Shown: positions 1-6,002 of the stretch, one piece after another
How the letters are laid out: each line of letters opens with the position of its first letter
Position numbering within the stretch: the stretch's first letter is position 1
Source of the DNA: an uncultured Collinsella sp.
GTDB taxonomy: Bacteria; Actinomycetota; Coriobacteriia; Coriobacteriales; Coriobacteriaceae
NCBI GenBank assembly: GCA_900549335.1
Contig: UROJ01000066.1
Coordinates: 1 to 8,259, forward strand
Length of the DNA stretch: 8,259 bases
Direction: 5' to 3'
Notes under the pieces: model-generated
Database searches by the model: none
What the model was told of the DNA's origin: nothing
The model's input: only the letters and a program-made list of their open reading frames with translations
Made by a program: the position numbers and the translations under genes

Positions 1-1061
1 ATCTGGAACAGATCGACGCCGGGCATAAGCACCAGCACGGCAGAGATACCGATGATGGCCGTAATGATGCCGCGATAGACCGGGGCCTCGTCCCAGCTGC
101 GGTCGGCACCGCGCTCCCAGCCAAATGCCTCGCAGATAGCGCTCGACGTAACGCCCGGCAGCACGCAAGCAGCCAAGAAGCTCGCCGCGACCAGGCCCGA
201 GGCAAACAGTACCGTGGACCACTGACCCGCAATAGGCTCCAGCGCACGGGCAGCATCGGCAGCATCGCTAATCTGAATGCCCGCCGGGAACAACACCGTA
301 CCGGTCGTGATGATAATAAAGCCGGCAATGACATCGGCGGCAAGCGAGCCGCTCACGGTATCGATGCGCTGCAGCACGATATCGTCCTCGCCCGCGTTCT
401 TATCGACCACGTTGTTCTGTGCCAAGAAAATCATCCACGGCGCGATGGTGGTACCGATCGTTGCGACCACGAGCGACACGTAACTGGGGTCATTTTGAAT
501 GTTAGGCACGACCAGGTCGACCGCGACCTCACCCCAGTTGGGGCCAGCCATAAACGCGGCGACAATATAGGTCACGAAGACGCAGCTTACCAGCAGCAGA
601 ATCTTCTCGATGCGCTGGAAACTACCCGACATGGTAAGCATCCACACCAGCAGCGCCACCAACGGCACCGAGATGCTCGCCGGCACGCCAAACAGAGCAA
701 GGCCGCTGGCGATGCCCGCAAACTCCGAAATGGTCACAGCCGTGTTGGCGATCAACAGCGCCGCCATAGCAAGTACACTCTTGCGCACGCCAAAGCGCTC
801 GCGAATGAGCGATGCCAGGCCCTTGCCCGTGACGCAGCCGCAGCGCGCCGCGGTCTCCTGCGTCACGATGAGCAGCACAGTCATGACGGGAAGCATCCAG
901 AGCATCTTGTAGCCATAGCTGGCGCCCGCGCTGGAATACGTTGCAATGCCGCCGGCGTCATTGCCCGAAAGCGCCGCCAGCAGACCGGGACCCATAGCGC
1001 CAAAGATGGCCGCGATGGTCAACTTTTGCTTGGTGCCCGACTTTTGCTTGGTATTTTGCAC
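1..1061 (-). CDS. Nramp-family (NRMT-like) divalent metal, probably Mg2+, transporter; C-terminus beyond window
   Basis: An integral membrane secondary transporter of the SLC11/Nramp fold; 353 residues are visible before the window edge, about nine of the usual eleven helices. The first helix has GPGLLAAL then GNDAGG (residues 33-38), where ordinary Nramps have DPGN: Asp35 is kept, Pro becomes Ala and Asn becomes Gly. The sixth helix reads TTIAPW (204-209) in place of the usual ATVMPH, so the metal-binding Met is Ala207 and the His is Trp209. Loss of that Met is the known mark of the NRMT branch, which moves Mg2+ rather than Mn2+/Fe2+ (characterised in Eggerthella lenta); Mg2+ as substrate is therefore inference. 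The start is GTG at 1061, placed by an AGGTGG overlapping the stop of the upstream gene; the 8-nt gap suggests translational coupling. The N-terminus carries a TKQK-x-x-TKQK repeat. Confidence 0.88.
   Translation of the reverse strand, partial: MQNTKQKSGTKQKLTIAAIFGAMGPGLLAALSGNDAGGIATYSSAGASYGYKMLWMLPVMTVLLIVTQETAARCGCVTGKGLASLIRERFGVRKSVLAMAALLIANTAVTISEFAGIASGLALFGVPASISVPLVALLVWMLTMSGSFQRIEKILLLVSCVFVTYIVAAFMAGPNWGEVAVDLVVPNIQNDPSYVSLVVATIGTTIAPWMIFLAQNNVVDKNAGEDDIVLQRIDTVSGSLAADVIAGFIIITTGTVLFPAGIQISDAADAARALEPIAGQWSTVLFASGLVAASFLAACVLPGVTSSAICEAFGWERGADRSWDEAPVYRGIITAIIGISAVLVLMPGVDLFQ
1022..1052 (-). repeat. 13-bp direct repeat in the start of the Nramp gene
   Basis: Two identical 13-bp copies (1022-1034 and 1040-1052), 18 bp apart start to start, encode the doubled TKQK at residues 4-7 and 10-13, in the cytosolic N-terminal tail ahead of the first helix. 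Probably a local tandem duplication. Confidence 0.8.
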
Positions 1062-1069
1062 GCGACCAC

Positions 1070-2914
1070 CTAACCAATGACCGACATGGTGAGCAGCACC
1101 GCAGCGATGCAGTACGCCACACACGAGATCATGACGGCAATAACGTTCATGGCGGTGCCCGACGTGTTGAGGTCATGCTCGTCACGCCAGAACAGCACCA
1201 TCAGGTAAATCACGGCGCTCATGTTGCCAACCAGGCAAATGATGGCAGCGATATTAAAGCACCCGGTAAAGAGTTGCTCCTCAAACATGGGCGCATCGGG
1301 GAACGCGGCAGTGCGCACCAGCTGCGCGCACAGGTAAGTAACAAGCAAAAGGATCAGGCCCATACCCGTGCTCTGGAAGAAGAATCCCAGGTACGGTTTG
1401 GGCTCGTCGTCGTGACCGTCGTACTCGAGGAAGTAGTTCTTGACGAACGACACCATGCGCGAGGCCGCCAGCAGCACGAGCGGCATGGCGCACATGGGGA
1501 ACACCACCAGATGCGCGGAGCCCAGCGCCGTCCCCAGCACCGTCGCCATAATGCACGAGGCGATGCCCCACACGACGACCCAGTACTGACGATGCACGAA
1601 CCAGCTGAGCACGTTCGTCGAGTCGTCCGACGCGCTATCGCCCGAGCCGACACCGGCGATCTGCAGGTCCTCCTGATGCTCCTCGGCGATAACGTCCATG
1701 GCGTCGTCGAAGGTCACGATACCCAGGATATGACGGTTCTCGTCGCAGACAGGGATGGCAACCAGGTCGTACTTGGTCATCTCGTCCGTCACGTCTTCCT
1801 GGTCCTCGTCGGGCGACACATAGACCAGGTCGCGATAGGCCAGCTGACCCAGCGTGGCGTCGCGGTCGGCTACGATCAGCGTGCGCAGCGAAAGCACGCC
1901 GGTCAGCATGCCGCTCGGATCCTCGGTATAGACGTAGTAGACGCTCTCGAAGTCCTCATCGAGTTTGCGAATCGCCTCGATGGCATCGCCGACCGTCGCC
2001 GTGGCGGGCAGCGAGACAAACTCCGAGGTCATGATGCGGCCGGCGGTGTTGTCCTCATAGCCCAGCAGGTTACGAATCGCCTTCTCCTCCTTGACGCCCA
2101 TCAGGCGCAGGAGCTTCTCGGCCTTCTCGTAATCGAGCTCGTCGATCAGGTCGGCGGCGTCGTCCGGGTCCATCATGGCCAGCATCGACGATGCGTCCGT
2201 GTCGGACAGACCCTCGAGCATCTCGGTCATAAGCTCGTCGTCATCGAACTCCGAGATGGCCTCGGCGGCCTGGGCAGTATCGAGCTGTGCAAACACCTGC
2301 GCACGCAGGCGCGGGTCGAGCTGCTCGATAATGTCGGCGATGTCGGCAGGGTGCAGCTCGCCGAGCGTCTTGTGCGACACCGAGAGTTGAATGTTCTTGG
2401 TCGAGCGGTCGAGCAGGTCCATGTAGGACCAAGCGATGATGTCCTCACTGAGTGGCTTGCCCAGGTGCTTCATAAAGCCTTCGACGATATGCTCGAGCGC
2501 GGGGCTGATGGCGCGTAGCAGACCGCGAGCACCGACCTCGGCGCCCAGCAGGCGCAGCTGGTTTTCGCCCGACATGGAAAACTTGATGTCGTTTACGCGC
2601 ACGACCTTCATGCCCTGCGTGTCGACAATCTGCTTGTTGAGCACGTCGCGGGCAAGCAAGAGTTCGGTCGGCTGCAGGTACGAAAAACGGATTTCGGTGG
2701 CCGACGTCTTAAGGTGTACACCCGTCTCGTCGATACGGTCGACCCATTTGCGCCAGCTGATCATAAACGGCGTCTTGCCGGGTCCGCGGAACGCGAGCGA
2801 CGTCACGTGCGGAAAAACTTCGCCGGTAGCAATGCCAAAATCGTTGACCACGCCGAGCTTTTCGCCATCGACGTCCAAGACCGGCAATTTGAGCATCTCA
2901 CTCAGATAATTCAA
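1070..2914 (-). CDS. PRC-barrel / MgtE_N / CBS-pair protein with atypical membrane domain (MgtE-like)
   Basis: A 614-residue protein. Residues 1-75 and about 85-165 look like two PRC-barrel units (LSEMLKLPVLDVDGEKLG at 4-21). Residues 180-285 match the MgtE N domain (LHPADIADIIEQL, MDPDDAADLIDEL), a superhelix rich in acidic residues that binds Mg2+ in true MgtE. Residues 290-412 are a CBS pair ending in the connecting-helix sequence VTFDDAMDVIAEEHQED. Residues 443-612 hold about five hydrophobic segments, but I see no GN-x-G-x-Q pore signature of the MgtE channel, and the segments do not resemble that domain. The likely role is a Mg2+-responsive membrane partner or regulator of the Nramp gene 8 nt downstream, less likely an independent channel. 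The start is TTG; an in-frame stop lies five codons upstream. GGGGAG five bases before the TTG is a fair ribosome site, while the stronger GGAGG further up serves a short overlapping frame. ATG at residue 7 is an alternative. Confidence 0.87.
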   Translation of the reverse strand: MNYLSEMLKLPVLDVDGEKLGVVNDFGIATGEVFPHVTSLAFRGPGKTPFMISWRKWVDRIDETGVHLKTSATEIRFSYLQPTELLLARDVLNKQIVDTQGMKVVRVNDIKFSMSGENQLRLLGAEVGARGLLRAISPALEHIVEGFMKHLGKPLSEDIIAWSYMDLLDRSTKNIQLSVSHKTLGELHPADIADIIEQLDPRLRAQVFAQLDTAQAAEAISEFDDDELMTEMLEGLSDTDASSMLAMMDPDDAADLIDELDYEKAEKLLRLMGVKEEKAIRNLLGYEDNTAGRIMTSEFVSLPATATVGDAIEAIRKLDEDFESVYYVYTEDPSGMLTGVLSLRTLIVADRDATLGQLAYRDLVYVSPDEDQEDVTDEMTKYDLVAIPVCDENRHILGIVTFDDAMDVIAEEHQEDLQIAGVGSGDSASDDSTNVLSWFVHRQYWVVVWGIASCIMATVLGTALGSAHLVVFPMCAMPLVLLAASRMVSFVKNYFLEYDGHDDEPKPYLGFFFQSTGMGLILLLVTYLCAQLVRTAAFPDAPMFEEQLFTGCFNIAAIICLVGNMSAVIYLMVLFWRDEHDLNTSGTAMNVIAVMISCVAYCIAAVLLTMSVIG

Positions 2915-2930
2915 TGATGCTCCCCATCAT
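2898..2930 (-). CDS. Putative leader peptide (uORF) overlapping the start of the MgtE-like gene
   Basis: A GGAGG at 2935-2939, the best ribosome site in this leader, is followed by tandem ATGs at 2930 and 2927 (4 and 7 nt away). The frame reads MMGSIIELSE and stops with TGA at 2898-2900, inside the first codons of the main gene in another frame, which begins with TTG at 2914. Terminating ribosomes could reinitiate on that TTG, so leader translation may set expression of the operon. Leader peptides are known ahead of other bacterial Mg2+ transporters (mgtL, mgtP), but this one has no proline run and only two acidic residues. It could be chance, or a frame difference caused by a sequencing error. 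Confidence 0.4.
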   Translation of the reverse strand: MMGSIIELSE

Positions 2931-3120
2931 TATTCCTCCGAACGCGGCCGCATGTGCGACGTCCGGGGGCTTCTGGATATGTATACGCATGCGCGGGCGG
3001 CACGCCGCTCGACGCTTACACCCCGTGCATGCGCAAAAAGCACCTGCATGGGGTCATCGACTGTATGGTCGAGGTTTGGATTTCACCTGTAACCTTTCTC
3101 TTGACCCTCATTAACCGCAG
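2931..3120 (-). promoter_or_regulatory. Long structured 5' leader of the MgtE-like/Nramp operon
   Basis: About 190 nt separate the predicted transcription start from the ribosome site. The minus strand can form a long hairpin: arms 3040-3053 and 3021-3034, 14 pairs with two mismatches and one G-T, loop TTTTT. CTCGAC at 3068-3073 can pair with GTCGAG at 3008-3013 to enclose it. The same bases can instead form TCGAC/GTCGA (3068-3072 with 3057-3061) or AGGTT/AACCT (3091-3095 with 3072-3076). The right arm of the long hairpin can also pair with GCATGCG at 2986-2992. These mutually exclusive helices suggest a regulatory RNA. I do not see the GGTGAGGCTCC core of the M-box Mg2+ riboswitch, and there is no U-run after the hairpin, so no class is assigned. 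Confidence 0.4.
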
Positions 3121-3122
3121 TA

Positions 3123-3131
3123 ACTATAGCA
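3123..3131 (-). promoter_or_regulatory. Extended -10 promoter for the MgtE-like/Nramp operon
   Basis: The minus strand reads TGCTATAGT, that is, the TGn extension plus TATAGT (five of six to TATAAT, at 3123-3128). No convincing -35 box is found 16-18 nt upstream, which fits an extended -10 promoter. Transcription would begin near 3116, in the only sizeable gene-free gap of the window. Confidence 0.45.
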
Positions 3132-3242
3132 TCAGCATCGCCCTGCGGCATCGAATTTATGCGCTGCACATTGCAGGCATACCAAACGCTGACGTATCCG
3201 TGACATAGCCATTGGGGACGTTCTTAAATGACTACCCAATAA
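3129..3242. other. Remainder of the 328-nt intergenic gap; no gene seen
   Basis: Between the stop of the deacetylase-like gene and the promoter I find no credible coding frame. ATTGGG and CCCAAT just after the stop (minus strand, within about 3209-3240) could form a six-pair stem with an 18-nt loop, but no T-run follows, so it is a poor terminator candidate. Small CTGC/GCAG and GCAT/ATGC hairpins near 3150-3177 are of a size expected by chance. Confidence 0.5.
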
Positions 3243-4649
3243 CTACTCTGTGGTGTCATTGTCCTCGGCAAGTTGGGGGAGCACGGCGTCCTTGGGCATG
3301 GTGGCCTTCGTCAGCGAGGTGAGCTTTTTGCTCAGCGACGTGTCCGTCTTGACCAGGTCGCTGAGCGTCACGATCTTGTAGCCGTCGGCGATGAGGCCGT
3401 CGATAATCTGCGGCAGCGCCTCGAGCGTCTGCTCGGCGCATTCGTCTCTATCGGTGAGCAGCACGATATTGCCCGGCGTCACCGAATCGAGCACCGTCGA
3501 GACCTGCTCGTCGGCACCGTTGAGTAGCCAGTCGCCCGAGTCGATATTCCACGAGACCACGGCGGAGACCAGGTCCATCGCATCAATCCAGTTTTGCTCG
3601 TCAAAGGCAGCGTAGGGAGCACGCAGTAGCATCGTCTTCACGCCGGTCGCCGACTTAATCGCATCGGTGCCTTTCGTGATCTGTTCGCGTACCGCCTCAC
3701 GGTCCTGACCCTTGAGCGAATCGTCGCTGTAGCTGTTGGATCCGATCTCGCACCCGGCATCGACAATCGCCTTGGCCGTGGCAGGCGAGGCCTCGACCGC
3801 ATCGCCCGAAAGGAAGAACGTCGCGGTGACGCCCTTTTCCTTGAGCACCTGCAAGATCTGTTTGGTGGCGCCGCTCGGACCCTCGTCAAACGTCAGCGCC
3901 ACGTACTTTTTGTTGCCCTTGGGCGCCACGCTGGCGCACGCAACAACGCAATCGGTGGCGGGCACAACCTCGCCGCGATCCTGCGTCTTGCCCGACTGCT
4001 CACCAACCCACACCTCGGAGCGGCCCTGGACACCCCACGTCTGCACATACTCGATAGCGCCCGTGCCCTCGACCTTGAGCTTGGGCTCGATAACCGTAGC
4101 CTGAACCTCGTGTTTCTCGTAGGTGTTACGGCCATTCTTGACCGTCACCTTCTCGCCACCCTCGAGTTCGCGGCTATCCCATTTGCCCTGCTTCACGCGC
4201 TTGCCGTCGACCTTCACCGACAGCTTTTCGCCTCCATGGCGCTTGAGCACACTGTCATCGACGGCCAGCAGGTCGCCTGCGTCGTAGGTGTCAGTCAAAT
4301 CCTGTTCGTCGATGAGATTCTGCAGCGTAGAGCCCACGCGCACCGCGGTCTTCTGGCCGTTGAGCTCCACGTCCACGCTGCGGTTGACGTAGCCCACGAC
4401 GGCAGCGATAAACAGCACGAGCGCGCAACCCACGGCGATGAGCGCATAGGGCAGGCGAGACGAACGACGGGGTGTGCGGCTGTTGCCGATGCGCGCGCTG
4501 CGATCGCTAAAGCCGCGGCTATGGTTGAGATACATCGCGCCGGGCTTACGGTGACGCTTGCGCTGACCGCTAGGCAGCTGCCCCAGGTCGCGGCGCGCCG
4601 TCGGACGCGCACCCGAACGCCCGTTTAAGTTGGATCCGTTTTGGCGCAT
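3243..4649 (-). CDS. Membrane-anchored polysaccharide-deacetylase-like (NodB fold) protein, probably inactive
   Basis: A 468-residue protein: a basic cytosolic N-terminus (1-66), one membrane helix (about 68-88), then an extracellular part. Residues 91-150 resemble a DUF348-type ubiquitin-like module; 175-240 may be a G5-like strand domain (weak). Residues 248-432 are a NodB domain. Its motifs are altered: TFDEGP (253-258) for TFDDGP, keeping the catalytic-base Asp255 but with Glu256 at the metal Asp; N305 and D309 where the H-x3-H metal histidines belong (IGSNSYSD); RAPY (343-346) and D-x-x-D-W (370-374) kept; LLTD (397-400) for LLHD, losing the catalytic His. With both metal histidines and the acid His gone, deacetylase activity is unlikely; a glycan-binding or structural role in the envelope is inferred. 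ATG at 4649 follows GGGGGAGG by 4 nt. A terminator lies directly upstream, so its own promoter is not obvious. Confidence 0.88.
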   Translation of the reverse strand: MRQNGSNLNGRSGARPTARRDLGQLPSGQRKRHRKPGAMYLNHSRGFSDRSARIGNSRTPRRSSRLPYALIAVGCALVLFIAAVVGYVNRSVDVELNGQKTAVRVGSTLQNLIDEQDLTDTYDAGDLLAVDDSVLKRHGGEKLSVKVDGKRVKQGKWDSRELEGGEKVTVKNGRNTYEKHEVQATVIEPKLKVEGTGAIEYVQTWGVQGRSEVWVGEQSGKTQDRGEVVPATDCVVACASVAPKGNKKYVALTFDEGPSGATKQILQVLKEKGVTATFFLSGDAVEASPATAKAIVDAGCEIGSNSYSDDSLKGQDREAVREQITKGTDAIKSATGVKTMLLRAPYAAFDEQNWIDAMDLVSAVVSWNIDSGDWLLNGADEQVSTVLDSVTPGNIVLLTDRDECAEQTLEALPQIIDGLIADGYKIVTLSDLVKTDTSLSKKLTSLTKATMPKDAVLPQLAEDNDTTE

Positions 4650-4661
4650 GTGCCCTCCCCC

Positions 4662-4700
4662 ATAAACACAGCAAGCCGGAGCAACAGGTCTCCGGCTTGC
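4662..4700 (-). terminator. Rho-independent terminator after the PRC-barrel gene
   Basis: A perfect 11-pair stem, GCAAGCCGGAG at 4671-4681 against CTCCGGCTTGC at 4690-4700, with an 8-nt loop. On the minus strand it is followed by TGTGTTTAT, a weak T-run; on the plus strand no T-run follows at once, so it acts on minus transcripts. It begins 21 nt past the PRC-barrel gene's stop and ends about 12 nt before the next start codon. Confidence 0.8.
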
Positions 4701-4721
4701 CTCCCATCATTTGGTACGTCG

Positions 4722-5477
4722 CTATTTTGTAGCTTTTGACGAGCCTCCGCTCGCCTTTTGGTATTCGTCCTTAAAGGCCTTGAACATGCCGCGCGTCTTG
4801 CCGAGCTGCTTGCCCAGTGCGCGACTGCCCTTGTCCACGGCAACCGATCCCTTGTCGTCGAGCACCTTGGCGCCCTTTTTGACCTTGTCGCCCACCACGA
4901 CGCTGGCCTCGGCGGCCTTGGCAGCCGCACCGCCCGAATACCCGAGCGACTTGACCTCGTCCGAGACGACCATCGCGCCGTTCTCGTAGCCGCGCAGCAT
5001 CGTCGGCGGCACCTGCGTGTCACCAACCAAAACACTCGAAGCAGCACCGGCGGTCACATAGAATGCCTGCACGATGCCCGAGCGTGGCTTGAACTCAACA
5101 TCCGAGCAATAGCCCACGACGTCGCCCGATTCCGTGCGCACGTCCATACCGACCCAGATGATGCAATCGTCCAGGTTGATGTCGAGGCGCTTGGCGGCGG
5201 CGGCATCGTACGTGTCCTTGACGTCATCAACCGCAATGGCGCCCTCGTAGACACCAATGGCGTCGAGCGCCACGAATCGGTCGGGACGCTCGATCATGCC
5301 CGCGATATCGGACTGGCGGACCATAAAGCCGACCACGCGCGTACCGCCCGGGGTAAAGACCGGAAAGTGAATCTTTCCGAGCTTTTTAGGGCTGCGCGGC
5401 GTGCCGTCCTTTTTGGTGCGCTTGTCCTCGGTAGGCTTGCGATAGATCTTGGCGCCGACAAAATCCCCGGCGCGCAT
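4722..5477 (-). CDS. PRC-barrel domain protein
   Basis: A 251-residue soluble protein with no signal peptide or membrane helix. Residues 1-80 form a PRC-barrel-like unit (MRAGDFVGAKIY, VVGFMVRQSDIAGMI, FVALDAI) and about 105-175 a second (WVGMDVRTESGDVVGYCSDVEF). A lysine-rich insert (14-35) interrupts the first barrel. The tail (183-251) is rich in Ala, Lys and Gly with repeated VGDKVKKGAKVLDDKG-like stretches, probably flexible and basic. PRC barrels are small beta domains found in the photosynthetic reaction centre H subunit and RimM, usually in protein or RNA contact; the role here is not known. Its ATG shares one base with the stop of the YtxH gene (TAATG), so the two are translated together, and a terminator follows. 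A second PRC-containing protein is encoded at 1070-2914. Confidence 0.8.
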   Translation of the reverse strand: MRAGDFVGAKIYRKPTEDKRTKKDGTPRSPKKLGKIHFPVFTPGGTRVVGFMVRQSDIAGMIERPDRFVALDAIGVYEGAIAVDDVKDTYDAAAAKRLDINLDDCIIWVGMDVRTESGDVVGYCSDVEFKPRSGIVQAFYVTAGAASSVLVGDTQVPPTMLRGYENGAMVVSDEVKSLGYSGGAAAKAAEASVVVGDKVKKGAKVLDDKGSVAVDKGSRALGKQLGKTRGMFKAFKDEYQKASGGSSKATK

Positions 5478-5866
5478 TATGCCTCGGTCGAGGGCTCCGC
5501 AGCCTCGGTATCAGCCTCGACGGCGTTCTCGACCACGACGTCGGCGGCAGGCGTCACGTTGCCGCCCGAAATGGCGTCGTTGAGCTGCTCGCGCAGCTGG
5601 TCCATGCGCTCGCGGGCAAGGTCGACCTTGGCGCGCAGGTCGTCGGTCTTGGCGTCGACCATCGGGCCAAAGTCATTCACCGCAGCACGAGCCTCCTCGG
5701 CGCTGTGCTCGTAGGTGTCGCGCATATTGTCCCAGGCGTCGTTGGCGATATCGGCAGCCATGGCGCGGGTCTCGGCGCCCGAGCGCGGGGCCAGAGCAAC
5801 GCCGACAATAGCGCCGGCAGCGGCGCCAAAAAGTGCGCCGGAGACAAAGCTGAAAGTCTTACCCAT
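5477..5866 (-). CDS. YtxH-type single-pass membrane protein
   Basis: A 129-residue protein. An N-terminal glycine/alanine-rich membrane helix (about 5-26) ends in APRSGAETR, the usual YtxH-family hallmark of a Gly-zipper helix followed by AP-x-SG-x-ETR. Residues 30-98 form a long charged, probably amphipathic or coiled helix, and the last 25 residues are acidic. YtxH proteins are small, often stress-related and of unknown biochemical function; they are predicted to sit in the membrane with the helix in the cytosol. ATG at 5866 is chosen because AGGAGAGG ends 7 nt before it; ATG at 5872 is possible, and the frame extends open to 5938 without a ribosome site and across the promoter. It overlaps the PRC-barrel gene by one base, suggesting the two products act together. 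Confidence 0.8.
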   Translation of the reverse strand: MGKTFSFVSGALFGAAAGAIVGVALAPRSGAETRAMAADIANDAWDNMRDTYEHSAEEARAAVNDFGPMVDAKTDDLRAKVDLARERMDQLREQLNDAISGGNVTPAADVVVENAVEADTEAAEPSTEA

Positions 5867-5883
5867 GATCATTCCTCTCCTGC

Positions 5884-5899
5884 GGGCACGTCGGTGCCC
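5884..5899 (-). promoter_or_regulatory. Hairpin in the YtxH leader
   Basis: GGGCAC and GTGCCC form a six-pair inverted repeat with a 4-nt loop, between the predicted transcription start and the AGGAGAGG ribosome site (5874-5881). It may be an operator half-site pair or an mRNA 5' stabilising hairpin; the sequence does not decide. Confidence 0.4.
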
Positions 5900-5917
5900 A
5901 CCGTTTGAATGCTGTCC

Positions 5918-5923
5918 ATTATA
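5918..5923 (-). promoter_or_regulatory. -10 box for the YtxH/PRC-barrel operon
   Basis: A perfect TATAAT on the minus strand in GC-rich surroundings, 52 nt upstream of the YtxH ATG. Transcription would begin near 5911. No good -35 TTGACA lies 16-18 nt upstream, so an activator or alternative sigma factor is possible. Confidence 0.6.
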
Positions 5924-6002
5924 CCCGCAGCGCATCACTTGCCGCTCCGCTCATCTGCGTACGGCAAAGGCGCAGGTACGTGATGGTGATAAACGCGTAG
6001 GC

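Noticed and set aside
495..1073. A 192-codon open frame on the plus strand
   Set aside because: Antisense to the Nramp gene; composition (His, Gln, Arg, Ala) is typical of a shadow frame.
1175..2518. A 447-codon open frame on the plus strand
   Set aside because: It is wholly antisense to the MgtE-like gene, its translation is rich in His, Arg and Gln with no domain, and it reflects codon bias of GC-rich DNA.
3021..3053. Rho-independent terminator in the MgtE-like leader
   Set aside because: The hairpin is strong but is followed by TGTAAGC, not a T-run, and it lies inside the leader.
2931..3120. M-box Mg2+ riboswitch
   Set aside because: The conserved GGTGAGGCTCC core and downstream elements were not found; only a short CCATACAG string resembles part of it, which can be chance.
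2914..3208. Plus-strand small frames in the intergenic gap (66 and 84 codons)
   Set aside because: No ribosome site or recognisable protein; they overlap the promoter and leader of the minus-strand operon.
4758..5714. A 318-codon open frame on the plus strand
   Set aside because: It runs antisense across two well-supported genes and has low-complexity composition without recognisable motifs.
5867..5938. N-terminal extension of the YtxH protein to 5938
   Set aside because: The extra frame crosses the TATAAT box and leader hairpin and lacks a ribosome site; AGGAGAGG points to the ATG at 5866.
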